Positions 17,140 to 25,233 of a stretch of DNA of 64,000 bases are shown here, piece by piece. A program made the translations under genes and the position numbers. Each line of letters starts with the position of its first letter. Position 1 is the first letter of the stretch. This stretch comes from Pseudomonas tructae (GTDB taxonomy: Bacteria; Pseudomonadota; Gammaproteobacteria; Pseudomonadales; Pseudomonadaceae): NCBI RefSeq assembly GCF_004214895.1, contig NZ_CP035952.1, positions 5,094,501-5,158,500 of the forward strand, given 5' to 3'. Under the pieces are notes generated by a model. The model worked only from the letters and a program-made list of their open reading frames with translations, ran no database searches and had not been told where the DNA came from.

Positions 17140-19692
17140 TCAATAGGTAGCGCGCACAGTCAGGGTGAAATTGCGCGGTTCGCCATAGAAGTTGCCATTG
17201 GCCGAGGTGCCGACGGTCTGGTAGTACTTCTTGTCGAAGAGGTTGTTGGCGTTGGCGATTGCCGACCAGTGCTTGTCGATCTGGTACTCCAGGCTCGAGG
17301 CCCAGATGGCATAACCCGCCTGGTTGAAGGTGAATGCTTCGGCATCGCCGTCGTAACGGCCGGTAGACGGGTTGTAGGGGTTCACCGTGCCGCTGCGGCC
17401 ATTGTTGCTCTGGGCAGTGACACCCAGGCCGACTTTCCATTTCTCCAGATCACCCGGCAAGCGGTAGGTACCCCAGAGCTTGAACAGGTGCTTGGGGGTC
17501 ACCGCCGAGTAGATGGCGCGCGTCTCATCGTTGGCCTTGTCGACGGTGTGGTTGTAGGTGTAGCCGGCAAACAGGTCGAGGCCGGTAAGCAGCTCACCGC
17601 TGATTTCAGCATCAAAGCCTTCGCTGACGACCTCACCCTGGCTCAGGAAGCAGCAGTTGTTGGCCCCGTAGGTCTGCGGGTAGCGCGGATCGGCAATGGC
17701 CGCGCCTTGCTGCTCGATACGGTAGATGGCGAAGCTGGTGTTGACCTTGTCGTCGAACAGCAGGCCCTTGAGGCCCACCTCGTAGTTTTTCGCGGTGGCG
17801 GCATCCAGTGCCTGGTTCGGATAGGCCACTTGCAGGAACTGCGGCTTGTACGTCTCGGCATAGCTGACGTAGGTGCTCCAGTTCGGCGTCAGGTCGTAGA
17901 TCAGGCCGGCATAGGGTGTGGTCACGCCCTGTTCCTTGAACCGGCGTTTGTAGGGCGCCGGGTCCTCCAGGACATTGCCGAAGTCGTCGAAGAACACTTC
18001 CAGGTCGCGGTACTTGTAAGTAGACACCCGGGCGCCCAGGATCAACTTGGTGCGCTCGTTCAACGACAGCCGGGTCATGCCGTAGTAGCCGTACTTTTCG
18101 GTGGTGTTGTCGTCGGTCTTGTTCGGCGTGCTGCCCGGGTCGAGCGGCTGCACCGGGTTGAAGATATCGAGCGCAGTGCCGTTGAGCAGGCCCCAGCGCT
18201 GCACCGTGTAGCCATCGGCGGTGGAGTAATCAGCCCCCACCAGCACGTCGTGGTGCAGGTCGAACAGCTCGAAGCCGCCCTTGAGGTAGCTGTTTATGCC
18301 CTTGCGCTCAAGGCCGGTCTTGGCCGGGTAGTTCAACCAGGTCGTGCCCTTGTGGGTGATCGGGTCTACCGCGCCGTTGGCGAACAGCGAGTTGCCGTCG
18401 CGGTCCATGTCCATCCAGGTCAGGTCGGTGGTCCACAGCCAGTCTTCGTTGAAGTTGTGGTCAAGCTTGAGGTACGCCTGCCTGGTTTTTTCCTGGACCG
18501 AGCCCCAGGAGGCAAGGTAGGCGGTGTCGTGCGACAGGCCGATATCATCACCGTTCTTGTAACGCGGCAGGCCGCCGAAGTTGGGGATACCTTCATTCTC
18601 CTGGTAGCTGGCGCCAACGGTGAGCAGGGTGTCCGGGCTCAGGTCGAACTCGAGCGAGCCGTAGTACAGGTGCTTTTCCATGTTGGCCACATCGTAGAAG
18701 AACCTGTTGTCCTGATAGGCCATCCCTGCCCTGCCGCGGACGTTGCCGGCGTCATTGAGCGGGCCGGTGACATCGAGCTCGCTGCGGTAGGTGTCCCAGC
18801 TGCCAGCAGAGGCGGAGAACTTCAGCTGGTTGTGGTCCAGGGCGCGCTTGCGCACCAGGTTGATGGTGCCGCCGGGGTTGCCGCTGCCCGAGTACAGGCC
18901 GTCGACACCGCGCAGAAACTCCACGTGGTCGTATTGGGCCAGGTCCAGCTGGCTGATCGACCCGTAGCCGGAGATCGAGGTGTCCATCGGCGCGCCGCCG
19001 TCGAACTGGATGTTCGACACCGCGAAGCCGCGGGAGAAGAAGTTGGTATCGTTGCCCAGCGACGAACCGGAGGCGCCGTTCTTCTGCAGGGTGACCCCGG
19101 TGGTCTTGTCCAGCGCGTCGGTCAGGGTGGTGAGGTTCTGGTCCTCGATGCGCTGGCGCGTCACCACCGACACCGAGTGCGGCACCTCTTTGAGCGATTG
19201 CGCAACCTTGCTGCCGACGCTGGTGGCACCGGTGATGTATGAACCGCTGTTCTCGCTGAGCGCACCCAGGCCCTGGCCCTGAATGGTGGTGGCCCCCAAC
19301 TCTACGGCGGCCTCGCCATCACTCCGTTGCTGCAGGTAGGCGCGATTGCCCTCGGCAAGTACGAAGCTCAAGCCGGTGCCTGCCAGCAGTTGCTGCAGCG
19401 CGGCGCTGGCGGTGTACTCGCCGTGCACGGCGCTGCTGGTCTTGCCGCGGGTCAGCGCGCCATCGACGAACAGCTGAATGCCGCTGCTGGCCGACCATTG
19501 CAGGATCGCACTTTCCAGCGGCTGGGCGCCGATCGCGTAGGTGCGGGTCTGCGCCTGACTGCTGCTGGCGGCCTGGGCCTGTGGCCAGGCACCGAGGGCA
19601 GACACGCAGCCAATGGCGCTGGCCAGCAGCAGGGGCTTGAGGCGCATGGCGCAAGGACGACTCGGGTGGGGACGTGCGAAAGGCGTGGGCAT
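17140..19692 (-). CDS. TonB-dependent siderophore receptor with signalling (STN) domain
   Basis: An 850-residue outer-membrane receptor. The signal peptide core LLLASAIGCVSALGAW ends near AQA, then comes a secretin/TonB N-terminal signalling domain (TYAIGAQPLESAILQW...), a plug with SVVTRQRIEDQ, and a 22-strand barrel ending NFTLTVRATY. The STN domain means it both imports a ferric siderophore and signals to FecR. The ECF sigma and FecR genes lie directly upstream on the same strand. I chose the ATG at 19692 (AGAG upstream); the ATG at 19647 is possible. The siderophore cannot be named. Confidence 0.9.
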   Translation of the reverse strand: MPTPFARPHPSRPCAMRLKPLLLASAIGCVSALGAWPQAQAASSSQAQTRTYAIGAQPLESAILQWSASSGIQLFVDGALTRGKTSSAVHGEYTASAALQQLLAGTGLSFVLAEGNRAYLQQRSDGEAAVELGATTIQGQGLGALSENSGSYITGATSVGSKVAQSLKEVPHSVSVVTRQRIEDQNLTTLTDALDKTTGVTLQKNGASGSSLGNDTNFFSRGFAVSNIQFDGGAPMDTSISGYGSISQLDLAQYDHVEFLRGVDGLYSGSGNPGGTINLVRKRALDHNQLKFSASAGSWDTYRSELDVTGPLNDAGNVRGRAGMAYQDNRFFYDVANMEKHLYYGSLEFDLSPDTLLTVGASYQENEGIPNFGGLPRYKNGDDIGLSHDTAYLASWGSVQEKTRQAYLKLDHNFNEDWLWTTDLTWMDMDRDGNSLFANGAVDPITHKGTTWLNYPAKTGLERKGINSYLKGGFELFDLHHDVLVGADYSTADGYTVQRWGLLNGTALDIFNPVQPLDPGSTPNKTDDNTTEKYGYYGMTRLSLNERTKLILGARVSTYKYRDLEVFFDDFGNVLEDPAPYKRRFKEQGVTTPYAGLIYDLTPNWSTYVSYAETYKPQFLQVAYPNQALDAATAKNYEVGLKGLLFDDKVNTSFAIYRIEQQGAAIADPRYPQTYGANNCCFLSQGEVVSEGFDAEISGELLTGLDLFAGYTYNHTVDKANDETRAIYSAVTPKHLFKLWGTYRLPGDLEKWKVGLGVTAQSNNGRSGTVNPYNPSTGRYDGDAEAFTFNQAGYAIWASSLEYQIDKHWSAIANANNLFDKKYYQTVGTSANGNFYGEPRNFTLTVRATY

Positions 19693-19780
19693 TCGATCTC
19701 TAATCCGTCGTGATGGCAGTATTCGCAACTCATTCGCGTTTGCGATCAAGACTTATGACGGACCAGTGAGCAAAGACAAC

Positions 19781-19805
19781 GACGGGCTAAGTGAAATTAT
19801 TTTCC
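19781..19805 (-). promoter_or_regulatory. putative ECF-sigma promoter of the TonB receptor
   Basis: On the minus strand GGAAAAT is followed after 14 bases by CGTC, which resembles the -35 and -10 of iron-starvation ECF sigma factors (GnAAAT...CGTC; family knowledge). It sits between the fecR-like stop and the receptor start, as expected for a promoter served by the adjacent sigma factor. Confidence 0.55.
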
Positions 19806-19806
19806 A

Positions 19807-20745
19807 TCACTGCGCCCGGGCCCGTACCAGCGTCAACCAGGGGCCAATGCGGGTGACCCGAATCGGCAGGATGACCTGCAGGCTTTGCAGCGCCCCATCG
19901 ACCTCGCGCGCCTGCACGGCAGCCGTTACCCGCAGCTGGCCCAGGCTCGCGTCGCTCAGCAGCAACTGCGCGCGCGAGTACGGCTGCAGCCGTTCTAGTA
20001 CCTGTGCCAGCGGCTCGTCACGAAAGGCCAGGCGCTGCTCGCGCCAGGCCAGTTGCTGGTTAAGGTCAACACTGCGCAGCGGGCCAATACCGCGGGCGTC
20101 GTAGTGCAGCGCCTGCCCCTCGCGCGCTTCGGCCTGCTGCCCGGCCTGGCTGACCCGCACCGCATGCTCGGTCACCGTCACCTCGGCGCCATTGCCCGCC
20201 AGGCGCACATCGAAGGCGGTACCCAGCGCACGCACAGAGCCTTGCGCAGCCTCAACAACGAACGGCCGGGCCGGGTTGCTGGCCACCTTGAACCAGGCCT
20301 CGCCCCGGTACAGATGAATGCGCCGCTCACCTTCGCTGAAACGCACATCCAGCGCCGACTGCGGCGCCAGTTGCACGGTCGAGCCGTCTTCCAGCGTCCA
20401 GCTGCGCACCTGGGCCACCTCGGTGCGGTAATCCGCCCAGCGCGCTGGCGACAGCGTGAATACGGCCAGCGCCATGAGGACCGCGGCGGCGCTCGCAAGG
20501 CCTGCCCAGCGCCGCCGGGATGAACGGCGCCGCGGCGCGCTGCGCGTGGCGACATAGGCCTGGCCCGCCGCCCCTGATGCCTGCCACACCTGCTGCGCGC
20601 GCTGCCAGGCCAGCGGATGGCGGCGATCGGCGCCAAGCCAGCGGGCAAACGCCTCGCGCTCGGCCTCGCTGACGCCGGCGTCCTGCAGGCGCACGCACCA
20701 TTCCAGCGCCTGGTCCAGGGGAGTCTGCGAGTCGGATTCGGTCAT
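19807..20745 (-). CDS. FecR-family sigma regulator
   Basis: A 312-residue inner-membrane regulator: an N-terminal cytoplasmic domain with FARWLGADRRHPLAWQRAQQVW, one transmembrane helix around residues 80-98, then the periplasmic FecR domain (DGSTVQLAPQSALDV, RGEAWFKV). It receives the signal from the receptor STN domain and controls the ECF sigma factor. The start overlaps the sigma-factor stop (ATGA). Confidence 0.9.
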   Translation of the reverse strand: MTESDSQTPLDQALEWCVRLQDAGVSEAEREAFARWLGADRRHPLAWQRAQQVWQASGAAGQAYVATRSAPRRRSSRRRWAGLASAAAVLMALAVFTLSPARWADYRTEVAQVRSWTLEDGSTVQLAPQSALDVRFSEGERRIHLYRGEAWFKVASNPARPFVVEAAQGSVRALGTAFDVRLAGNGAEVTVTEHAVRVSQAGQQAEAREGQALHYDARGIGPLRSVDLNQQLAWREQRLAFRDEPLAQVLERLQPYSRAQLLLSDASLGQLRVTAAVQAREVDGALQSLQVILPIRVTRIGPWLTLVRARAQ

Positions 20746-21242
20746 TGCATTGCTTTCTCGATGCGCTGCATGGCCTTGACCATCTGCGAGACCACCGTGC
20801 TCTTGGAAATGTTCAAGCGCTCGGCAACCTGCTGGTGATCCAGGCCTTCAACCCGGCACAACAGGAACACTTCGCGACAGCGTGCCGGCAGCTCGGCCAC
20901 CACCTGCATCAGGCGCTGCAGCTCACGGCTCATCTCGGCTTCACGCAGCGGATCGACCCTGGCGTCAGCGACCAGCTCGACCACCACCGGGTCGGCCTGC
21001 ACCTCGATGCCCAGCGCCTCGCGGCGGCGCAGGTCCATGCCCAGGTTACGGGCGATGCGAAAGATATACGCGCGCGGATTGCCGATCTGCTCGCCCAGCT
21101 TGCGGCTGGCGACCCGCAGCCAGGTCTCCTGGGCCAGGTCTTCGGCCACGTTGGCATTGCCGAACTGGCGCACCAGGTAAGCCTGCAGCGCTTCGCGGTT
21201 TTCCATGAAGGTAGCCAAAAGATGTTCACGATCCCGCGACAT
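20742..21242 (-). CDS. ECF-family RNA polymerase sigma factor, FecI type
   Basis: A 166-residue sigma-70 group 4 factor. Region 2 contains NVAEDLAQETWLRVA and RAYIFRIARNL; region 4 contains LPARCREVFLLCRVEGLDHQQVA with the helix-turn-helix up to STVVSQMV. It is the first gene of the sigma, FecR, receptor series. I chose the ATG at 21242 (MSRDREHLL), the usual length; the longer frame has no ribosome site. A Fur-like box lies upstream. Confidence 0.9.
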   Translation of the reverse strand: MSRDREHLLATFMENREALQAYLVRQFGNANVAEDLAQETWLRVASRKLGEQIGNPRAYIFRIARNLGMDLRRREALGIEVQADPVVVELVADARVDPLREAEMSRELQRLMQVVAELPARCREVFLLCRVEGLDHQQVAERLNISKSTVVSQMVKAMQRIEKAMQ

Positions 21243-21292
21243 TCGCCAAGCATCCTGAACTGCGCGCAAAAGGGGTCGGCACAGTAGCATCA

Positions 21293-21311
21293 AATAGTAA
21301 ATATTCTCAAT
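21293..21311 (-). promoter_or_regulatory. putative Fur box upstream of the ECF sigma gene
   Basis: On the minus strand ATTGAGAATATTTACTATT resembles the 19-bp Fur consensus GATAATGATAATCATTATC in its central half. Its position 50-70 bp before the sigma start fits iron repression of a FecI-type gene. Match judged by eye only. Confidence 0.5.
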
Positions 21312-21375
21312 AGCGACTGGAGTGGGGCGCAGGTAGCTTGTGGATGGAGAAGCGCCTGGCGATTATTTGAACAAC

Positions 21376-21403
21376 TGTCAGAAACTATGATAAGTTTCTG
21401 ACA
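21376..21403. promoter_or_regulatory. perfect 11-bp inverted repeat, likely autoregulatory operator of the AbiE pair
   Basis: TGTCAGAAACT, six bases, AGTTTCTGACA: a perfect palindrome ending about 14 bp before the antitoxin gene. A -10-like TATGAT lies at its centre, so a bound dimer would block RNA polymerase. AbiEi antitoxins repress their own promoter at inverted repeats (established for the family). Confidence 0.65.
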
Positions 21404-21417
21404 CAGTATCAAACCCA

Positions 21418-22020
21418 GTGCGTACCGCCATGCAAAAGCTTCCAGAAATGATCCTCCAACGCAGTCAGTCTTTGCCTGAGGGCGAAGTGCTGTCGCCCAA
21501 AGAGTTTCTGAGCGCGGGCAGTCGTGCAGCCGTTGACCAAGCGTTCTCGCGCCTGGCCCGGCGCGGAAAACTGCTGCGCATCTGTCGTGGAATGTATGTC
21601 GCCCCGGTAAAGAGCCGTTTCGGCACTCGAGCGCCAGAGCCCGAAAAGGTCATCCAGTCACTGGCGCAGAAAACCAGCGAGCCCGTAACATCCAGCGGTG
21701 CACGCGCTGCCAACGGTTTGGGTTTGACCCAGCAGGTTCCGGTGCGCCAGGTGTTTCTCACCAGCGGGCGTGCCCGTACATTGAGGCTTGGCAAGTCCGA
21801 GATTCAAATCAATCACGCTCCACGCTGGATGCTCTCAGCCTCGGCCGCCGGCGAAGCCGTTCGCGCCTTTGCCTGGCTGGGAGAAACGCAATCCAGAAGC
21901 GTGATCCACCAGTTGCATAAGCGACTGCCGGAAGCGGAATGGGCGAAACTCATGGGGTTTCGCGCAGTGCTGCCTTCCTGGATGGCCAGAATGATTGGTA
22001 GCGAGGCTCTCTGTGGCTGA
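21418..22020 (+). CDS. type IV TA antitoxin, AbiEi-like (DUF6088)
   Basis: A 200-residue protein with an N-terminal winged helix (FSRLARRGKLLRICRGMYVAP) and a C-terminal domain typical of AbiEi/DUF6088 antitoxins. It should counteract the nucleotidyltransferase toxin encoded next and repress the pair. Start is GTG 21418 or ATG 21430; neither has a clear ribosome site, so the transcript may be nearly leaderless after the palindromic promoter. It overlaps the toxin start by 8 bp. Confidence 0.75.
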   Translation: MRTAMQKLPEMILQRSQSLPEGEVLSPKEFLSAGSRAAVDQAFSRLARRGKLLRICRGMYVAPVKSRFGTRAPEPEKVIQSLAQKTSEPVTSSGARAANGLGLTQQVPVRQVFLTSGRARTLRLGKSEIQINHAPRWMLSASAAGEAVRAFAWLGETQSRSVIHQLHKRLPEAEWAKLMGFRAVLPSWMARMIGSEALCG

Positions 22021-23044
22021 AAACTTCTTCTCCCTGACTCCAGAAGACCAAAAAGAGGCACTGCTGCAGGCATCCTCGAACCTCGGTCGTCCAGCCTACC
22101 TGTTAGAAAAGGATCTTTGGGTTGTTTGGACCCTGGGCAAACTCTTTTCCGCCCCAGCGGGTGACCACCTCACGTTCAAGGGCGGTACTTCACTCTCCAA
22201 GGTTTACCGGCTGATTGATCGATTCTCCGAGGATATCGACCTTACCTACGATATTCGGCAAATCCTGCCAGAGGCAGAAAGTGAGATTCCACCCAGTAGC
22301 AGCCAAGCCAGAAAATGGTCATCCAAAGCTCGGGCCCTGCTCCCCGGCTGGATTGACGAATCCGTTGTTCCGTTACTGTCCGATGCACTCAGGGCCGACA
22401 ACATGGCGGCAGAGCTGAGCCGGGATGAAGATAAGCTTTACCTGCACTATCGACCATGCACCCTGGCCAACGATTACGTCATGCCAAGGGTACTACTGGA
22501 ATTTGGGGCGCGTTCTAGCGGAGAACCGCATGGCCGCCAGCATGTTTGCTGTGACATGGCTGCAGCCCAACTAGATGGAGTGCTGTTTCCCGAGGCAACC
22601 CCCATCGTCATGGACGTGGCTCGAACCTTCTGGGAGAAAGCCACCGCTGCCCATGTGTACTGTGTACAGCAGCGGTTGAAGAGCGAACGGTTCGCCCGCC
22701 ATTGGCACGACCTCAACGCCATTGTCCAAAGCCAGAGGTTCGCAGAAGTCATCGACCGTCGAGATATCGCTGCGTTGGTGGCAGAGCACAAATCCTGGTT
22801 CTTTAGTGAAAAGGCCGCTGACGGCAGTAACGTGGACTACCACCATGCTGTTTCAGGCAACCTTCGACTGGTACCGAGCGGTGAAGCAAGGGCTCATTTG
22901 GAAACTGATTACGCCAAAATGTTAGAGGGCGGGATGTTCGACAGCACCCCGCCATCGTTCGACGTACTGATGACAGCATGTGCCGAACTCGAAGAACGCC
23001 TGAACACTGCTGCCCATACGCCAGCGCCAATCACGCTGAACTGA
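22013..23044 (+). CDS. AbiEii-type nucleotidyltransferase toxin
   Basis: A 343-residue protein with the AbiEii/DUF1814 fold: the nucleotidyltransferase motif GGTSLSKVY is followed by RFSEDIDLTY, which carries the two metal-binding Asp. AbiEii toxins transfer nucleotides to tRNA or similar acceptors to stop growth on phage infection (family knowledge; target here unknown). GTG start at 22013 with GAGG six bases upstream, overlapping the antitoxin stop. Confidence 0.85.
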   Translation: MAENFFSLTPEDQKEALLQASSNLGRPAYLLEKDLWVVWTLGKLFSAPAGDHLTFKGGTSLSKVYRLIDRFSEDIDLTYDIRQILPEAESEIPPSSSQARKWSSKARALLPGWIDESVVPLLSDALRADNMAAELSRDEDKLYLHYRPCTLANDYVMPRVLLEFGARSSGEPHGRQHVCCDMAAAQLDGVLFPEATPIVMDVARTFWEKATAAHVYCVQQRLKSERFARHWHDLNAIVQSQRFAEVIDRRDIAALVAEHKSWFFSEKAADGSNVDYHHAVSGNLRLVPSGEARAHLETDYAKMLEGGMFDSTPPSFDVLMTACAELEERLNTAAHTPAPITLN

Positions 23045-23047
23045 TTG

Positions 23048-23227
23048 TCAGCAAAGCCAACGCTTTGGATGGGCCAAGTCGCAGTTACACTCCATGGTTG
23101 CTGTGGTACTGGTAGTGACTTGTAACGAATAGGCGCCAATATCAGTACTTTTACAGCGGATATCTTCAGGATTTCCTGATTCCCTGTAGTCCATTTCCCA
23201 ATCATACTTTTGCCGCGCGTTAACCAT
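23048..23227 (-). CDS. possible small protein or gene remnant, 59 residues
   Basis: The reverse strand carries an intact 59-codon frame beginning MVNARQKYDWEMDYRESG and ending CDLAHPKRWLC, just after the AbiEii gene. It is rich in charged residues, with a Cys-rich tail (ECNCDL), unlike shadow frames here. No good ribosome site is seen and a stop lies a few codons upstream of the Met. It may be a remnant. No family recognised. Confidence 0.3.
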   Translation of the reverse strand: MVNARQKYDWEMDYRESGNPEDIRCKSTDIGAYSLQVTTSTTATMECNCDLAHPKRWLC

Positions 23228-23328
23228 TGCGATGGTATTGGGCCCACTCTAGTCTCGGCCAGTCGTTGACATTCAACGACCGGCTTTGACAGGCCGTTCC
23301 AGATCTCTAGAACACGTGCACGCTTTAT

Positions 23329-23403
23329 GGCGGCTGTACGTGGGGCACTTCGTGTGCGCCGAGTCTCTAGAGTCCTCGGTCTGTCAACCCGCGTACAGCT
23401 GCC
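23329..23403 (+). ncRNA. structured leader RNA (three-way junction) upstream of small gene
   Basis: GGCGGCTGTACGTGGG (23329-23344) pairs over all 16 bases with CCCGCGTACAGCTGCC (23388-23403), using two G-U pairs. Inside are a small hairpin GCAC/GTGC and a hairpin CCGAG/CTCGG (23359-23363, 23375-23379) whose 11-base loop holds CTCTAGAGTC. That loop is exactly complementary to GACTCTAGAG (23442-23451), which includes most of the AGAGG ribosome site of the next gene. I infer a riboregulatory leader. The stretch before it (23045-23328) holds another hairpin GTCGTTGA-CAT-TCAACGAC near 23253. Confidence 0.6.
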
Positions 23404-23457
23404 ACCTTCTTGTTTGACAGCAAGTCTGTAGCAGTCTCACTGACTCTAGAGGTTCGC

Positions 23458-23685
23458 ATGCTCAAGATCGTCCCAGACCCACCGCATCACCCCAACCAAT
23501 CCCTCGAAGACCTCCTCGTCCAGACGTCCGAGTACCTGGTCTGCGCCCTCACCATTGCCCAACAAACGGCATTGCTCCACACCAGACCACCCGGCCAGGT
23601 GCTGACCTTGGCGACCATGCATGAAATCGAACATGCCCGCAGCTTGGTGGAAGTAGCACTGAGCAAAGTGCAGTTGAAGCACTGA
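23458..23685 (+). CDS. small Pseudomonas protein of unknown function (DUF3077/DUF6124-like)
   Basis: A 75-residue protein starting MLKIVPDPPH, with a helical second half (LATMHEIEHARSLVEVALSKVQ). The style matches short Pseudomonas-only proteins of the DUF6124/DUF3077 type; the exact family is uncertain. The AGAGG ribosome site five bases before the ATG lies inside CTCTAGAG, which can pair with the leader loop upstream. A longer start at 23410 would overlap the leader and is unlikely. Confidence 0.55.
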   Translation: MLKIVPDPPHHPNQSLEDLLVQTSEYLVCALTIAQQTALLHTRPPGQVLTLATMHEIEHARSLVEVALSKVQLKH

Positions 23686-23762
23686 GGTTCTTTCAAGCGA
23701 GCGCCAGCGTTGCCCGGGCAAGGCTGGTTGCTTGATGGCACGGCACGCCGTGGGAGGTATGG

Positions 23763-24059
23763 ATGAGCGAGAACTCGATTGAAGGCCGCACTTCAGGTTT
23801 GCAAACAACAGGCATCGGCGTATTCGGTGAAGGTCAGCGCGGAATGAGCACTGAACGACTGTTCCGGGTTGAGCCTGGGCATAGTGCGGATTTTGCAATG
23901 GAGCAAGCGGCTGTGTTGATCGGCTGTGTGGGCAAGCTCACACACCTGGCGATGCTCGAAAGAGATGAAACCATGGTTTGTGCGGCTCATTACCTGAGCG
24001 GGATGGCCAAGGCATTGGTTGAGGATGTTGCGCACGCAATGGCTGAACCTAACCTTTAG
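23763..24059 (+). CDS. DUF3077 domain protein
   Basis: A 98-residue protein with the DUF3077 pattern LFRVEPGHSADFAMEQAAVLIGCVGKLTHLA. A good GGGAGG site precedes the ATG, and a small hairpin CACGG-CACG-CCGTG abuts that site. It lies 77 bp after a related small gene, probably cotranscribed. Function unknown; the family is common in Pseudomonas. Confidence 0.65.
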   Translation: MSENSIEGRTSGLQTTGIGVFGEGQRGMSTERLFRVEPGHSADFAMEQAAVLIGCVGKLTHLAMLERDETMVCAAHYLSGMAKALVEDVAHAMAEPNL

Positions 24060-24120
24060 CCGTACCCATGTTTGTAGGAGCAACTGTCTTGCACAGCTTT
24101 TTAAAAGCTGGCGAGATCCC

Positions 24121-24208
24121 AGTGGGAGCGGGCTTGACCCGCGAACACGGGCGAAGCCCGTGCCATTCATCGCGGTGCCTGCTTCGCGGGACAAGCCCGC
24201 TCCCACTG
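24121..24208. repeat. REPIN, long variant
   Basis: AGTGGGAGCGGGCTTGACCC and the inverted GCGGGACAAGCCCGCTCCCA flank an inner hairpin CACGGGC-GAA-GCCCGTG. Both arms carry substitutions. The left flank AGCTTTTTAAAAGCTGGCGA matches, inverted, the flank of the REPIN at 17 kb. Confidence 0.85.
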
Positions 24209-24245
24209 GACTTTTCGTACACACCCGAGGGTCGAAAGCCGCTGA

Positions 24246-24707
24246 TTAAATCGCCCGCTGGAAAACGCCTGCATCCGCGAGCATTGCAATCAACCCCTCA
24301 GGCCATACCGTCTCCTGCGTAGAACGCAATTCCTGCTCTGACCACCAATGGTGATCCGTCATGACCTGCAGCTCATGGGCCGTCCATTCAGCACGCGAAA
24401 GTTCGCGCTGCTCTACCTGCACAACGAAGTACTGCTCAACGGCGAACACCTCTTCGCCACTGGGCAGCAACATTGGAAACTCTCTGCAATCCACAGGTGC
24501 CGCGACAGTGCTGACAACAATACCAGTCTCCTCTCGCAACTCACGGATTGCCGCCGCCTCGAACGTCTCATCGCTCTCCAGCGCGCCACCTGGGGTGGCC
24601 CAGCAACTCTCCCCTGCCAACGCACCGTCCGCATGCTCGAAACGAAACAGCAGCACCTGGTTTGACGGGCTGATCACCAGCAACCGCGCCGACTTTCTCT
24701 CACGCAT
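24246..24707 (-). CDS. NUDIX hydrolase
   Basis: A 153-residue pyrophosphohydrolase with an intact Nudix box: GGALESDETFEAAAIRELRE followed by ETG, matching GX5EX7REUXEEXGU. It hydrolyses a nucleoside diphosphate linked to some moiety; the substrate is unknown. It stands alone on the minus strand, 77 bp from the HIT-like gene. Confidence 0.9.
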   Translation of the reverse strand: MRERKSARLLVISPSNQVLLFRFEHADGALAGESCWATPGGALESDETFEAAAIRELREETGIVVSTVAAPVDCREFPMLLPSGEEVFAVEQYFVVQVEQRELSRAEWTAHELQVMTDHHWWSEQELRSTQETVWPEGLIAMLADAGVFQRAI

Positions 24708-24784
24708 GTAAAACCCTCTCCCTGGAAGACCGCGCAGGATACTGCCAAGCGAGCGCCATGTCTTGGCAGCGAGCGCCCGGCACG

Positions 24785-25228
24785 TCAGCCACCATTCGCT
24801 GCCTGCAACACCTCAGCTATTTGCTTGCGCAAATCACCGTGCAGAGACTCGTCATAGGGCGGTGCTGTTTTCCAGTCGTAGAACCATGCCGGCATTCTGC
24901 GTTTGTCTTCAGGTTCGTGGGCGTAGCGAGGGAAGATATGGCAGTGCAGCTCAGGCTCTGAATTACCGAGAATTTCGTAGTTCATGCGAAGCGCCCCGGT
25001 AACCTGCAACACCGCATCCCCGATTCGGGCCATATCGAGCAGATAAAGTGCCCGGGCTTCGCTATCCAGATCATTCAGGCTCGGGACAACCGGGTCGGGC
25101 AGCAACAGGCAATAACCCTGCAAAAACTGCACATCCCCCATCACCGCCCAGCCTGAAGCCATCCGGCAAATCACTTTGTCATTTTCGCCATTGCGAGCGA
25201 GTGCCACGCGTTGTGTGATCAGCGACAT
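24785..25228 (-). CDS. HIT-like (histidine triad) hydrolase
   Basis: A 147-residue protein with NSEPELHCHIFPRY near the C-terminal third, the remnant of the HxHxH triad (LHCHIF) of HIT nucleotide hydrolases such as Ap4A hydrolase. The third His is replaced (Phe/Pro region), so catalysis is less certain. I chose the ATG at 25228; the TTG at 25237 overlaps the upstream cupin stop. It probably forms a two-gene operon with the cupin gene. Confidence 0.65.
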   Translation of the reverse strand: MSLITQRVALARNGENDKVICRMASGWAVMGDVQFLQGYCLLLPDPVVPSLNDLDSEARALYLLDMARIGDAVLQVTGALRMNYEILGNSEPELHCHIFPRYAHEPEDKRRMPAWFYDWKTAPPYDESLHGDLRKQIAEVLQAANGG

Positions 25229-25233
25229 AGGTA

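Noticed and set aside
17269..19242. Long plus-strand frame opposite the TonB receptor
   Set aside because: Antisense shadow; no start signals, and the receptor on the other strand has full family features.
22909..23247. 112-codon minus-strand frame at the AbiEii 3' end
   Set aside because: Half lies antisense to the toxin gene; a different, shorter frame in the same region is more protein-like.
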